Assembly: GCA_021324915.1 (NCBI GenBank) | Contig: JAJPIC010000004.1 | Coordinates: 62,001-126,000 of the forward strand | DNA length: 64,000 nucleotides | Source of the DNA: Beijerinckiaceae bacterium | Lineage (GTDB): Bacteria; Pseudomonadota; Alphaproteobacteria; Rhizobiales; Beijerinckiaceae | Direction of reading: 5' to 3' | Part shown: positions 40,506 through 49,852 of the stretch, piece after piece | Layout of the letters: each line of letters starts with the position of its first letter | Numbering within the stretch: the stretch's first letter is position 1 | The notes under the pieces: generated by a model | The model's input: only the letters and a program-made list of their open reading frames with translations | What the model was told of the DNA's origin: nothing | Databases searched by the model: none | Program-made: the position numbers and the translations under genes

Positions 40506-43199
40506 ATGCGCGTGGGAGAACTCGCACTCATCGATGGAGGGCAGATCGCCGACCGCACCGGTGCCGAGCAAATGATAACCGAGCAGGATCAGCGACTTGC
40601 CGATGTCTATGAACATGCCGGGATTGGGATCGCCGAGGTCAGCGCCGAGGGCAAGCTCCTGCGGGTCAATGCGCATCTTGCACGCCTCCTCGGCCGCAAG
40701 CCGGAGGACCTGCTGGGCCGCTCGATCTTCGACCCCGATCTTGCGGAAGCCGTAGCGGCAGACGAGGCCCAGTTTCGCCGGCAGGTGCAAGGCGAGATCG
40801 ACCATTACACCGTCGAGAAAGTCTTTCGCCGGCATGGCGGCGGAAAACTTTGTATTGCCGTCGACTCCGCGAGCATTCGCGATGCGGACGGCCGTTTTCT
40901 TTATGCCGTCCGCGTTCAGCGTGACATCACCGGCTGGAAGAAGGCGGAGGAAATGCTCGCCCGCCGCGCGGAGGAACAGGCGGCCCTTTACGAATTCGTC
41001 CAAGGCCTGCAGCTTTCAAGGACGCCCGATGAAGTCTACGAACGGGCGCTCGCCGCGATTTTCCGGGCTTTGCGATGCCAGCGCGCCGCGGTGCTCTTGC
41101 TGGACAATTCCGGGGTCATGCGGTTCGTCGCCGCGCGCGGTCTCTCGGAAGCCTATTGTCGCATAGCCGAGGGGCACACGCCCTGGGAGCCCGAGACGAG
41201 GAACCCCGAAGCAATCTTCATCGGTAATGCAGACCACGCGGATTTGTCGGACGATGTCGCGGCGGCTCTGCGCACCGAAGGCATAGGAGCTTTGGCCTTC
41301 ATTCCGATCATGGCGAGCGGGCGGCTGATCGGAAAGTTCATGGCCTATTACGATTGCCCATGCGTTTTCGCGGATTCGGAAAACGATCTCGCGCTGACGA
41401 TCGCGCGCCAGATCGGCCTTTCGATCGAACGTCTTCGGGCGGAGGCGGCTCACCGGCGCGCCGAAGAGGCCTTGCGCGAAAGCGAGACCCGCAAATCGGC
41501 CATTCTCCGATCGGCGCTCGACGGAATCATCACAATGGATGAGGCCGGCCGAATTTTGGAGCTCAATCCCGCAGCCGAACGTTTACTCGGCTATCGCAAG
41601 GAAGACGTCCTCGGCAGAACGGCCATGGAGACCATGGTGCCCAGGCGGCTGCGGGGCGCGCATTGGCCGGATCTCGAGGAATTCCTTGCAGCGGGACAGG
41701 CCGCGAATGCGGGGAACCGGATAGAAATGCCGATCCTGCGCGCCGACGGCAGTGAATTCGAAGCCGAGGTTTCCGTCTCCGCCTCGCGCCTCGAAAACGG
41801 CTCGATGATCATCACCGGATATTTGCGCGACATAACCGAGGCGCGCCGCGCGGAACGCGCCGCTCAGCACCTCGCCGCGATCGTCGAATCCTCGCACGAT
41901 GCCATCGTCAGCAAGAATCTCGACGGCATCATCCAGACTTGGAACCACGGCGCCGAGCGCCTCTTCGGATACAGTGCCGAGGAGGCGGTAGGCAAATCGA
42001 TCACGCTCGTCATTCCGCCCGATCGGCTCGACGAAGAGCCCGAAATTCTTGCGCGGATCCGACGCGGGGAGCGCGTCGACCATTTCGAAACCATCCGCCG
42101 GCGCAAGGATGGGACTCTCATCGATATTTCGCTCACCATTTCGCCGGTGCGCGATCAACAGGGAAGAATCGTCGGCGCTTCGAAAATTGCGCGCGACATT
42201 ACCGACCGCAAAGAAGCCGAACTCAAGCTGCGCGAGAGCGAACAGAAGCTGCAGGACCTGCTCGCGGCCATTCCGGCCGCCATCTACACGACCGATGCGC
42301 AGGGCAGGATCACCTATTACAATCAAGCGGCAGTCGAACTCGCCGGCCGGACTCCGAAAATCGGCAGCGACGAATGGTGCGTAACTTGGAAATTATATCT
42401 CCCTGACGGCACGCCGCTGCCGCACGAGGAATGCCCGATGGCGGTGGCGCTCAAGGAAGGCCGTCCGATCCGCAACGCGGAAGCAGTCGCCGAGCGGCCG
42501 GACGGTACGAGGGTTCCCTTTATTCCTTATCCGACACCTATACGCGACGCGCGTGGCAGAATCGTCGGTGCGATCAACATGCTCGTCGACATCAGCGAAC
42601 GCCGACAGGCCGAGACTCAGCAGCGCGTTCTGTTCAATGAGCTCAACCATCGCGTCAAGAACAATATGCAGATGCTGCAATCGCTGCTCCATATGTCCGC
42701 CAAACAGACGGGCAACCCGGATGCGCGGCGGATCTTGACTGAAGCGAGCTGCCGGATCGCGGCCATGGCTGCTGCCCAGCAGGTTCTTTATGGAACGACG
42801 GATGCAACCCGCTATGACGCTCAAGAATTCTTGAAGGCGGTTTGCCAAACGGTGCAGCAGACGTTCCCTAGGGAGGCAAAGATCACTTGCGAAGCGGGCG
42901 ACGTCGAGCTGTCGAACGAAACCGCGATGCCGCTCGCGCTGATTTTGAACGAGCTCTTGACCAATGCGGTGAAACATGGAGCGCAAGGCAATGCCAAGGT
43001 CGAGATTCGTGCCGGACTGACGCGACAGAACGGGTCCTGTGTCCTCTATGTCGAAGATGACGGGCCGGGTTTCGACTTGAAATCGGTCCAGCACCGAGCA
43101 TCGGGTCTCCAACTCGTGCAGGGGCTGGCCCGCCAATTACGCGGCAAGTTCGAGGTGAGGACGACACCCAAAACTCGCTGCAGTGTGCAATTCTCCTGA
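40506..43199 (+). CDS. multi-PAS/GAF sensor kinase, HisKA_2/HWE type
   Basis: About 897 residues with no membrane helix, so a cytoplasmic sensor. In order: PAS (about 25-140), GAF (165-310), three more PAS domains (about 320-440, 455-575, 590-695) and a HisKA_2 domain with phospho-accepting His in FNELNHRVKNNMQML (about 715). A HATPase domain follows, with ELLTNAVKHG and DDGPGFD. This subclass is common in Rhizobiales light, redox or stress circuits; ligand residues are not diagnostic. The first Met of the frame is at 40431; 40506 is my choice and not certain. A response regulator follows at 43209. Confidence 0.88.
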   Translation: MRVGELALIDGGQIADRTGAEQMITEQDQRLADVYEHAGIGIAEVSAEGKLLRVNAHLARLLGRKPEDLLGRSIFDPDLAEAVAADEAQFRRQVQGEIDHYTVEKVFRRHGGGKLCIAVDSASIRDADGRFLYAVRVQRDITGWKKAEEMLARRAEEQAALYEFVQGLQLSRTPDEVYERALAAIFRALRCQRAAVLLLDNSGVMRFVAARGLSEAYCRIAEGHTPWEPETRNPEAIFIGNADHADLSDDVAAALRTEGIGALAFIPIMASGRLIGKFMAYYDCPCVFADSENDLALTIARQIGLSIERLRAEAAHRRAEEALRESETRKSAILRSALDGIITMDEAGRILELNPAAERLLGYRKEDVLGRTAMETMVPRRLRGAHWPDLEEFLAAGQAANAGNRIEMPILRADGSEFEAEVSVSASRLENGSMIITGYLRDITEARRAERAAQHLAAIVESSHDAIVSKNLDGIIQTWNHGAERLFGYSAEEAVGKSITLVIPPDRLDEEPEILARIRRGERVDHFETIRRRKDGTLIDISLTISPVRDQQGRIVGASKIARDITDRKEAELKLRESEQKLQDLLAAIPAAIYTTDAQGRITYYNQAAVELAGRTPKIGSDEWCVTWKLYLPDGTPLPHEECPMAVALKEGRPIRNAEAVAERPDGTRVPFIPYPTPIRDARGRIVGAINMLVDISERRQAETQQRVLFNELNHRVKNNMQMLQSLLHMSAKQTGNPDARRILTEASCRIAAMAAAQQVLYGTTDATRYDAQEFLKAVCQTVQQTFPREAKITCEAGDVELSNETAMPLALILNELLTNAVKHGAQGNAKVEIRAGLTRQNGSCVLYVEDDGPGFDLKSVQHRASGLQLVQGLARQLRGKFEVRTTPKTRCSVQFS

Positions 43200-43208
43200 G
43201 GGAATATC

Positions 43209-43715
43209 GTGATTCCAAAGAAAGCCAGCGCTCCGGCTTCCTATCCGACTTCTGGTGCGATCGCGCCGCGCCACCGCCCGCATCTCCTCTTCGCCAGAGA
43301 CGATGCCGCCAATGCCGGCAAAAGCGCCGCGGAGCCGGCGCGCATTCTCATTGTCGAGGACGATTATCTCATCAGCGCGGAGATCGAGGCGGCGCTGATT
43401 GATGCAGGCTTCGATGTCGTCGGGATAGCGAGTTCGGCGGAAGAGGCCTGCGAGCTTGTCGAGGCGCGCCGGCCAGCGCTCGCGATCATGGATATTCGAC
43501 TGCGTGGCAAACGCGACGGAGTCGATGCGGCTCTGGATATCTTTCGCAGGCAGGGAATTCGCAGCATTTTTGCCACGGCGCATCACGACGCTGAGATCCG
43601 CGCGCGCGCGCAGGCCGCCCAGCCGCTGGCGTGGGTGCCAAAGCCCTATTCGATGGCCTCGCTCATCGAAGTGATCCGCGGCGCCCTGCGCAATCTTCGC
43701 CACGAGAACAACTGA
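43209..43715 (+). CDS. single-domain response regulator
   Basis: A 168-residue protein starting with GTG, ten bases after the kinase stop. After an N-terminal tail of about 44 residues it is one receiver domain: acidic pair Asp51/Asp52 in IVEDDYL, phospho-acceptor Asp95 in IMDIRLRG, and the Lys in WVPKPYS. There is no output domain, so it probably passes phosphate on or acts by protein contact. Co-transcription with the kinase makes them a likely pair. Confidence 0.9.
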   Translation: MIPKKASAPASYPTSGAIAPRHRPHLLFARDDAANAGKSAAEPARILIVEDDYLISAEIEAALIDAGFDVVGIASSAEEACELVEARRPALAIMDIRLRGKRDGVDAALDIFRRQGIRSIFATAHHDAEIRARAQAAQPLAWVPKPYSMASLIEVIRGALRNLRHENN

Positions 43716-43733
43716 TCGGGCGGCATTGTCGGG

Positions 43734-44138
43734 TCATTTCAGGCGCGGAATGGCCCAGCAATTTGCAAGATGTTTCATTCCGATCTTCGGGTAATAGGAT
43801 TCCGCGGCCGGCGCCGCGACCAGAACGAGGGTTGCGCCGTCACCTGCTAGACGCCGGGTCTCCTCGATCAGGTGCTTGCCGATGCCTTTGCGTTGATAGG
43901 CAACCTCCACCGCGAGATCGGAAAGATAGCAGCAATAGGCGAAATCGGTGATCGCGCGTGAGATCCCGACGAGACGGCCTAAATCTCGCGCAGTGACGAT
44001 AATGTCGGCATGACGTAGCATTTTTTCGAGCCGCGCGAGATCGTCGGCCGGACGCCGCTCGGCGAGCGTCGATGCCTTGAGGACAGTTTGGAACTCCTCG
44101 GCAGAGAGATTTGGCTCGAGCTGATAGCGAATATCCAA
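43734..44138 (-). CDS. GNAT-family N-acetyltransferase
   Basis: A 134-residue protein with the GNAT fold: a core GRLVGISRAITDFAYCCYLSDLAVEVAYQRKGIGKHLIEETRRLAG, where QRKGIGKHLI is the acetyl-CoA pyrophosphate loop, and a C-terminal YYPKIGMKHLANCWAIPR. Substrate unknown. Convergent with the response regulator gene. Confidence 0.88.
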   Translation of the reverse strand: MDIRYQLEPNLSAEEFQTVLKASTLAERRPADDLARLEKMLRHADIIVTARDLGRLVGISRAITDFAYCCYLSDLAVEVAYQRKGIGKHLIEETRRLAGDGATLVLVAAPAAESYYPKIGMKHLANCWAIPRLK

Positions 44139-44147
44139 GCGTCTCCC

Positions 44148-44297
44148 TCAGATCTGGCGCAGAAGCAACAAGATCAGAATAATGATAAGGACGAGGCCCA
44201 ATACGCTTCCCGCTCCGCGCGTGCCGTAACGGCGATAGCCGTATCCGCCACCGCCCAAGAGCAAGATGAGCAATATGATAATCAGAATTGTCGTCAC
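44148..44297 (-). CDS. DUF3309 small membrane protein
   Basis: A 49-residue protein reading MTTILIIILLILLLGGGGY, then GYRRYGTRGAGSVLG, then LVLIIILILLLLRQI. This is the DUF3309 layout: two hydrophobic helices around a Gly/Tyr turn. It starts with GTG and has GAGGGGGA as ribosome site eight bases upstream. It starts 10 bases before the GNAT gene on the same strand and may be co-transcribed with it. Such mini-proteins are common in soil alphaproteobacteria; function unknown. Confidence 0.85.
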   Translation of the reverse strand: MTTILIIILLILLLGGGGYGYRRYGTRGAGSVLGLVLIIILILLLLRQI

Positions 44298-44556
44298 GGC
44301 CGATTCCCCCTCGAAAAGCCTGGTGCCCGCGCCCCGTAAGATGAAACACGTCCCGGCGCAGATTAAGGATCAGGAATAGATATGGAAGCGAGAACATTGC
44401 GCGGAAACCCGATTCCGACGCGTTTCTGCTTATGCCTAGCACACCTGCCCTGCGCCAGGCTCGTCATGTGACATAGAAGCGTAACAGACGAGGCGAAACA
44501 GCTCCTCGCCGGGCGGCACAAAGAGATGCACCACTGATCACGCATTCAGCCGGGCT

Positions 44557-45399
44557 TTATGTCCCCGGCTTCATGTCCTCATTCAGGATCTTATCATATT
44601 CGGCGCGGACGAGATCGGCGCCATAAAGGCGCTCCAGACGCCGCACCGCGAAATGGCCTTGCGCGATCGTCTGGAAATGATCGATGAAGGCATAGTTCAC
44701 CGCTCCGCCGCCGGCGGCGCCGACGAGGGGCACGGCTTGCGCCGCGATCTTTTGCGAGACGATGATGCCGAAGCGCCCGGCGATCTGCGAAACGAGGCGC
44801 AGGATCACCGGCGCGCTTTCTTCCGCGAGCCCGCGCTCCACCACGAACCGAGCGGCTTCGGTCACGGATTTGGCGAGAATGCTGCGCACGGCAAAATAGC
44901 CGCTTTCGAAGATTTGATCGTCGCGTCGGCCGGTGCCGAGCGCAAAGACCTGCAGGCAGGCGAAGGCGGTCTCCGGCGCGGCAAGATCCTCGCCCTCGGC
45001 CTGTGCGATTGCCGCGATCGCCCGCAACATGACGATGGTCGAGAAGGGGAGTTCGACCGGCAGGCTGGCCATTCCAAAGGCACCGCCGACTGCGCCGGAC
45101 AAGGTCGCGACCGCCTTGTGCAAAAGGCGCCGCTCGCCGGCGCTCCGCGACCTCAAAGTGCTCAGCGCCGCGCCGAGCGCGGCCTTGATGGCGGCCTGCG
45201 CGGCATTTTCGACAACATTGCCGACATCGCCGGGCAGCAATTTCCCCAAGCGGTCGATCTGCTGGCCCACTGCTTGCGTCAAGCGGGTCGCAAAGCTCAT
45301 ATGTTCGAGCTTGAACACGGCTTGGCGCAGCACGGCATAATCGGCGGCCGAGAGGCCGGACGGGTCGCTTGGTTCGATAGATATGGGCAATGAATTCAT
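44557..45399 (-). CDS. EcsC family protein
   Basis: A 280-residue protein matching the EcsC family (named after an ABC-exporter-linked protein in Bacillus): SFATRLTQAVGQQIDRLGKLLP, LSGAVGGAFGMASLPVELPFSTIVMLRAIAAIAQAEGED, DDQIFESGYFAVRSIL, KIAAQAVPLVGAAGGGAVNYAFIDHFQTIAQGHFAVRRLER. Gly/Ala-rich helices suggest membrane association. Biochemical role unknown. Confidence 0.88.
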   Translation of the reverse strand: MNSLPISIEPSDPSGLSAADYAVLRQAVFKLEHMSFATRLTQAVGQQIDRLGKLLPGDVGNVVENAAQAAIKAALGAALSTLRSRSAGERRLLHKAVATLSGAVGGAFGMASLPVELPFSTIVMLRAIAAIAQAEGEDLAAPETAFACLQVFALGTGRRDDQIFESGYFAVRSILAKSVTEAARFVVERGLAEESAPVILRLVSQIAGRFGIIVSQKIAAQAVPLVGAAGGGAVNYAFIDHFQTIAQGHFAVRRLERLYGADLVRAEYDKILNEDMKPGT

Positions 45400-45465
45400 G
45401 ATCTTGCACGAATGGTTTCAGTCGGCCGGCGGTTGCGAGGTGGCGCCGGCGGTCGGATCCACCCA

Positions 45466-46032
45466 TCAAATATAGGCGGAAACGGCGCCAAAAATACCGG
45501 CAAGGCCGAGCGCGAGAGCCGCATACCAGGGCCAGCGCGCGCCGCGCCTGACGATCGAAATCGTCGCAATCGCAATCGAGATTTGCAGCAAGGTAACTGC
45601 GATGGTCAGCACGCCATGGCGGTGTTCGTGGCGCTCGCTCTGCTCGAGCTTGGCATCGCGCTCAGCTTCGAGTTCGCGCGCCTGCTTGTCATATTTCTTT
45701 TCATCGTCGCCATTGCGCGCGGCCTGCGTCTTGAAGTCCGCGGCATTGACCCCGCCGCCCGCCGCGGCGATTTCATACATGTTCTTCTTGATGCTTTTGG
45801 CCTCGTAGAGATTCCAGGTATCGGTTGCCTGGTTCTGCAAAAGAACCGCATCGTTCTTGGAATCGATCGTCGCCTGGGTCTCGATCGTCTCGAGGCTGCC
45901 GATGCTCGCCGCTATGACGGCCAGGATGGCGATGGTCAATGCGACGATCGGAAGAAAGGGATTCTCGGAATGGGCCGCGTGCTCGGCATGTTCGGCATGT
46001 TCGAAATGTTCAGTCGGCGGGGCGTCTGTCAT
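45466..46032 (-). CDS. DUF4337 membrane protein
   Basis: About 188 residues from ATG 46032 (TTG at 46050 is the frame's upper limit). A His/Glu-rich N terminus (EHFEHAEHAEHAAHSE) is followed by a membrane helix (FLPIVALTIAILAVIAASIGSL), a long charged coiled coil (QNQATDTWNLYEAKSIKKNMYEIAA) and two C-terminal helices. This is the DUF4337 plan; function unknown. Confidence 0.85.
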   Translation of the reverse strand: MTDAPPTEHFEHAEHAEHAAHSENPFLPIVALTIAILAVIAASIGSLETIETQATIDSKNDAVLLQNQATDTWNLYEAKSIKKNMYEIAAAGGGVNAADFKTQAARNGDDEKKYDKQARELEAERDAKLEQSERHEHRHGVLTIAVTLLQISIAIATISIVRRGARWPWYAALALGLAGIFGAVSAYI

Positions 46033-46061
46033 CTGGCCGTCCCTCGTCAATGGGATGATCC

Positions 46062-46150
46062 GAGCATGATCCGGAAGAGCGCGAGCCGGTTTTCATGCTC
46101 TAGAGCGGGATGCGAAAAGTGGATATCGGTTTTGGCGCCAATCCCGCTCT
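46062..46150. repeat. pair of REP-like palindromes
   Basis: Two adjacent elements: GAGCATG...CATGCTC at 46062-46100 and AGAGCGGGAT...ATCCCGCTCT at 46102-46150. Both hold a CCGGTTTT or TCGGTTTT core; the second also has AAAAGTGG before it. The same core with other arms occurs at 49.6 and 61.5 kb. Confidence 0.75.
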
Positions 46151-46179
46151 AAATCTTCAGAATCGATCACGTCCATGCC

Positions 46180-46200
46180 TTTGGATCGATTCGATCCAAA
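46180..46200. repeat. perfect 10-bp inverted repeat
   Basis: TTTGGATCGA-T-TCGATCCAAA, an almost perfect palindrome 84 bases before the methyltransferase gene at 46284. It could be an operator or part of the neighbouring repeat cluster. Confidence 0.5.
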
Positions 46201-46283
46201 AACATCGCGATCTACAGCGTCTATTTCGCATCTTGACCTTTGCCGGGCAATGGCTCTTGAAGAACAGCTGTTGAAGGCGGGCG

Positions 46284-47039
46284 ATGGACGAGAAAAAGGC
46301 CTCGACCTATAAGCTTCGTCACGGATTGGATACGGGAACAGCCTTGCCAAGTTTCGGATCGAAGCCTGACCTTGCGATGCTCCGGCAGACCATGGTCGAT
46401 CGGCAGATTCGCACGTTCGGCGTGACGGATCGAGCGATCATCGCCAGATTTCTGGAAGTTCCGCGCGAGAATTTCGTCCCTTCCGAGCAGCGGGCGCTCG
46501 CCTATTCCGACCTTTCCTTGAAGATCGAGCCAGCCAAGCCTGGATCGCGCCGGCTGCTGGCGCCTATGGTGCTCGCGCGCCTTCTGCAAGAGGCGGAAGT
46601 ATATAGCGGGGACAGGGTTCTCGACGTCGCGCCCGGCACCGGTTACTCAACCGCGATTCTTGCCGGACTCGCCAGGAATGTGACAGCGCTCGAGAGCGAG
46701 CCCGAACTTCAGGCGTTGGTCAAATCCAATCTGTCCACACTCGGATTGAGCGTTCCGGTCTTTTCGAACGCGCTTCCCGATGGTGTAACCGAACGCGCGC
46801 CCTTCGATCTCATTCTCGTCAACGGCGCGGTCGAAGGCCACCTCGAAGGTTTGTTCGCGCAATTGCGCGACGGCGGCCGGCTCGCGACTTTTCTGCGTGC
46901 GCCGAGCGATCCGGATCTGGCGGCCTGTCACGCGATCCGCTTCGAGAAAATTGCCGGTCAGATCAGTTCGCGCGTGCTTTTCGATGCGCCGGCGCCGCTC
47001 CTCGCTCCTTTCCGCGAACAGCCGCAATTCGTGTTCTAG
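46284..47039 (+). CDS. pcm: protein-L-isoaspartate O-methyltransferase-like protein
   Basis: A 251-residue SAM-dependent methyltransferase of the Pcm family, which repairs isoaspartyl residues. The repair-family N terminus is visible (MLRQTMVDRQIRTFGVTDRAIIARFLEVPRENFVP, residues 32-66), along with motif I VLDVAPGTGYSTAIL and FDLILVNGAVEG. The front 31 residues are extra and a start at 46377 is possible, but AAGG six bases before ATG 46284 supports the longer form. In Rhizobiales a Pcm homologue commonly precedes tolC, as here. Confidence 0.87.
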   Translation: MDEKKASTYKLRHGLDTGTALPSFGSKPDLAMLRQTMVDRQIRTFGVTDRAIIARFLEVPRENFVPSEQRALAYSDLSLKIEPAKPGSRRLLAPMVLARLLQEAEVYSGDRVLDVAPGTGYSTAILAGLARNVTALESEPELQALVKSNLSTLGLSVPVFSNALPDGVTERAPFDLILVNGAVEGHLEGLFAQLRDGGRLATFLRAPSDPDLAACHAIRFEKIAGQISSRVLFDAPAPLLAPFREQPQFVF

Positions 47040-47236
47040 CACCTGCGCGGTTCGGATAAGCCCACGAGATTTTGATCGGGTGTCGCATTTTTGTGCCACC
47101 CCGCGGAATTCTCCAAACAGAGCCTTGGGCTTGCGGCTCGCAAGGAATATTCAAGGAGGCAGGACGGGTGGCGACTCGCTAGCTCCCTGGGGCCTGCGAG
47201 CGCGTTGCCGGTCTTCGCTGATGTTGGAGCTGAGCA

Positions 47237-48664
47237 TTGATCACCGGTATGCGCTCGAGAGGCCGTGGCCCGACCTTCAGGCTCCTGCTGGGCGTCTGCG
47301 GCGCCCTTGCGGCTGAGCTTGCGTTTGGCGCAGCGGCCCGCGGCGAGACCATGTCGGGGGCGCTCGCCCTTGCATATCAGAACAATCCCGACCTCAACCA
47401 ACAGCGCGCCGGCGTCCGCGCGCAGGACGAGGGCGTACCGCGCGCCACGGCCGCCTATCGACCGACGGTCGCCGGAACGGCGCAATACGGGTTCAGCCAT
47501 ATCGCCGAGCAAGGCTCTTTCTTTCCGGGTCTGCCGGCGGAGAAATTCGCCGAGACGACCGATCCGAGCTCGTTCGGTGTGAGCGTGACGGAGACCATAT
47601 TCAACGGCAATCGGAACTATAACGGAGTAAGGCAAGCCGAGAGCAATGTGCTGCAGTCGCGCGAGACCCTTCGCAATACCGAGGAGAGCGTCCTCCAGGA
47701 CGGCGCGACGGCCTATATGAACGTGCTGCGCGACACCGCCATTCTCGATCTGCGCAAGAACAATATCATCGTCCTCGAAGAGCAATTGCGCCAGACGCGC
47801 GACCGGTTCAACGTCGGCGAGGTCACGCGCACCGACGTGGCGCAGGCCGAATCGAGTCTTGCGTCTGCACGTTCGGACTATTTCACCGCGCAGGCCAATC
47901 TCGAGACAAGCATCGCGAATTATCACCAGGTGATCGGCGTCGACCCGAAGAATCTCCAGCCGGCACGCTCGGTGGAAGCGCTCTTGCCGCGCACGCTGCC
48001 CGAGGCGATCAAGATCGGGCTCGCCGAACATCCGAGCATCATCGCCGCACTTCACGCGGTTGATGCCGCCGCACTGCAGGTCAAACTCGTCGAAGGGGAA
48101 CTCTATCCGACGCTCCAGGTCGTCGGCTCTGTGACGCAGAATTACAATTATCAAGGCTTTCCGGGGCTGAAGGAATTCGAGGGACTGATCCAGGGCCAAT
48201 TGACCGTGCCGCTCTATTCCGGCGGCGAAACCTATGCCCATATCCGGCAAGCCAAGGAGCAGCTCAGCCAGGCGGAATTACAAGCCGAAGTCCAGCGCGA
48301 CACCGTTCGCGCCAATGTGGTCTCCGATTGGGGGTTGCTGGATACGGCCAAGGCCGTCATCAGGTCGGACGAGGCGGCGGTGAAATCGGCCGAAATCGCA
48401 CTCGAAGGCGTGCGCGAAGAGGCCAAGGTCGGCCAGCGCACCACGCTCGACATTCTCAACGCGCAGCAGACCTTGCTCAACGCGAGGGTCAGTCTCGTTT
48501 CGGCACAGCGCGACCGGGTCGTCGCCTCTTACCAGACCTTGGCTGCCATCGGCGAACTCTACGCGGCAAACATCAGCCTCGATGTCCAGCAATATGATCC
48601 GACCGTGCATTTCGATCAGGTGAAGGACTCTTGGTTCGGCCTGCGCACGCCGGATGGCCGCTGA
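47237..48664 (+). CDS. tolC: TolC family outer-membrane channel
   Basis: A protein of about 475 residues with a signal peptide (LLLGVCGALAAELAFGAAARG) and two TolC-type halves of long alpha-helical hairpins: ALALAYQNNPDLNQQRAGVRAQDEGV, TAYMNVLRDTAILDLRKNNIIVLEEQLRQTRDRFNVGEVTRTDVAQAESSLASARSDY, then IRQAKEQLSQAELQAEVQRDTVRANVVSDWG and VGQRTTLDILNAQQTLLNARVSLVSAQRDRVVASY. It is the outer duct for type I secretion and tripartite efflux. TTG 47237 has GGAGC seven bases upstream; ATG 47249 is the alternative. Confidence 0.92.
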   Translation: MITGMRSRGRGPTFRLLLGVCGALAAELAFGAAARGETMSGALALAYQNNPDLNQQRAGVRAQDEGVPRATAAYRPTVAGTAQYGFSHIAEQGSFFPGLPAEKFAETTDPSSFGVSVTETIFNGNRNYNGVRQAESNVLQSRETLRNTEESVLQDGATAYMNVLRDTAILDLRKNNIIVLEEQLRQTRDRFNVGEVTRTDVAQAESSLASARSDYFTAQANLETSIANYHQVIGVDPKNLQPARSVEALLPRTLPEAIKIGLAEHPSIIAALHAVDAAALQVKLVEGELYPTLQVVGSVTQNYNYQGFPGLKEFEGLIQGQLTVPLYSGGETYAHIRQAKEQLSQAELQAEVQRDTVRANVVSDWGLLDTAKAVIRSDEAAVKSAEIALEGVREEAKVGQRTTLDILNAQQTLLNARVSLVSAQRDRVVASYQTLAAIGELYAANISLDVQQYDPTVHFDQVKDSWFGLRTPDGR

Positions 48665-48865
48665 GTAGCGTAGCCGTCGAGCCAACCACAAAAAAGACGA
48701 GCCGTGTGCTTGCCGCAGCCGACGGGCTGGAGTTAGAATCGAATCTAATTCGCGTTGCGCCGAGCATTATCGAAATTGAAGCCTCTTGTCCTGGCTTACG
48801 GGGGATGGCGCGCTCGTGCGCTCGCCCGACGCTCGGTGTGATGCGCATCGGAGAGAAACCAGGCC

Positions 48866-49570
48866 ATGAACGCGCCGAATTCCATTTCGCAGGACAAGAG
48901 AGCGACGGAACGCAATGCTTACGAGCCCTCGATGGAGGAAATTCTCGCCTCGATACGGCGGATCATCGCCGATGACCAGGCAGTCGTCTCGCGACGACCG
49001 CCACAAGAGCCACCCGAATCGAGGCCGCAGATGACGCCCCCGCAGATCAGCGATTCCGACCTGGCGGCGAGCCCGAGCGTAGCGGATGAAATCGAGGAAG
49101 ACCTTCCGGTGAAAAGCCCAGAACCAGCCTATCGAGCCGAGCCGAGTGCGGAGGCGCTGAAGGCGCTGAAGGTGGAGGCAAGGGTAGAGACAAGGGCGGA
49201 GGCTTGGGCGCCGCGCGAGGCGGAGCGGCCGCATGAAGTTGACAGAACGCCCGAAATTCCGAGCGCCACGGCCGGGCTCGCAAATCTCGCCAAAATGTCG
49301 AGTTTCGGACGCGAAGCTCAAACGGACCGCCTAGCCATGCCGAAAGAAGCACCGAAAGAGGATAGGCTCGTCTCTCCGGCAACAGGCGCCGCCGTTTCCT
49401 CTTCCTTCACGGCGCTCGCCGCCAGCCGCTTTCTCAACGACCATATGAGCGACATGGTCCGCGAAATGCTGCGTCCCATGTTGAAGGCATGGCTCGACGA
49501 CAATCTGCCGGTCCTGGTCGAACGGCTCGTCCGCGCCGAAATCGAGAGGGTCGCCCGCGGCGGTCCCTGA
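48866..49570 (+). CDS. popZ: polar organizing protein (DUF2497)
   Basis: A 234-residue protein with the PopZ layout. A short conserved N-terminal helix YEPSMEEILASIRRIIADD (about 20-37) recruits partners. A long, acidic and Pro-rich disordered middle (about 45-180) follows, then a C-terminal oligomerisation domain NDHMSDMVREMLRPMLKAWLDDNLPVLVERLVRAEIERVARG. PopZ forms a polar network that anchors chromosome and cell-cycle proteins. In Hyphomicrobiales the gene often sits between tolC and valS, as here. Confidence 0.93.
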   Translation: MNAPNSISQDKRATERNAYEPSMEEILASIRRIIADDQAVVSRRPPQEPPESRPQMTPPQISDSDLAASPSVADEIEEDLPVKSPEPAYRAEPSAEALKALKVEARVETRAEAWAPREAERPHEVDRTPEIPSATAGLANLAKMSSFGREAQTDRLAMPKEAPKEDRLVSPATGAAVSSSFTALAASRFLNDHMSDMVREMLRPMLKAWLDDNLPVLVERLVRAEIERVARGGP

Positions 49571-49635
49571 GGCTCAAGCGCCCGCCCATGGGGCCGATTG
49601 CTCGCACCTTAGATCTTAATTCAGCACGGCCTTTG

Positions 49636-49775
49636 CGGAAACCGCTCGTATTCTCCGGATCATGCTCTTGATTGAGCATGATCTTTTCGGAAACTGGTCA
49701 CACTTTTGCGGATCATGCTCTTGGACTGAGCATGATCTTTTCGGAAAACCGCTCACACTTTTCCGGATCATGCTC
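49636..49775. repeat. tandem array of REP-like palindromes (54-bp period)
   Basis: One partial and two complete copies: a right arm GATCATGCTC at 49658-49667, then GAGCATGATC...GATCATGCTC at 49674-49720 and at 49728-49775. Inside each is TTTTCGGAAA(A)C..GTCACACTTTT or CGCTCACACTTTT. The starts of the two complete copies are 54 bases apart. Confidence 0.8.
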
Positions 49776-49852
49776 TGGTAGCCGCCCTGGCGCGTTGACT
49801 TGCGGCCGGAGCTTCGATTTCTAAGGCGCAAGCTCGGCCTGCGGTACCTTCA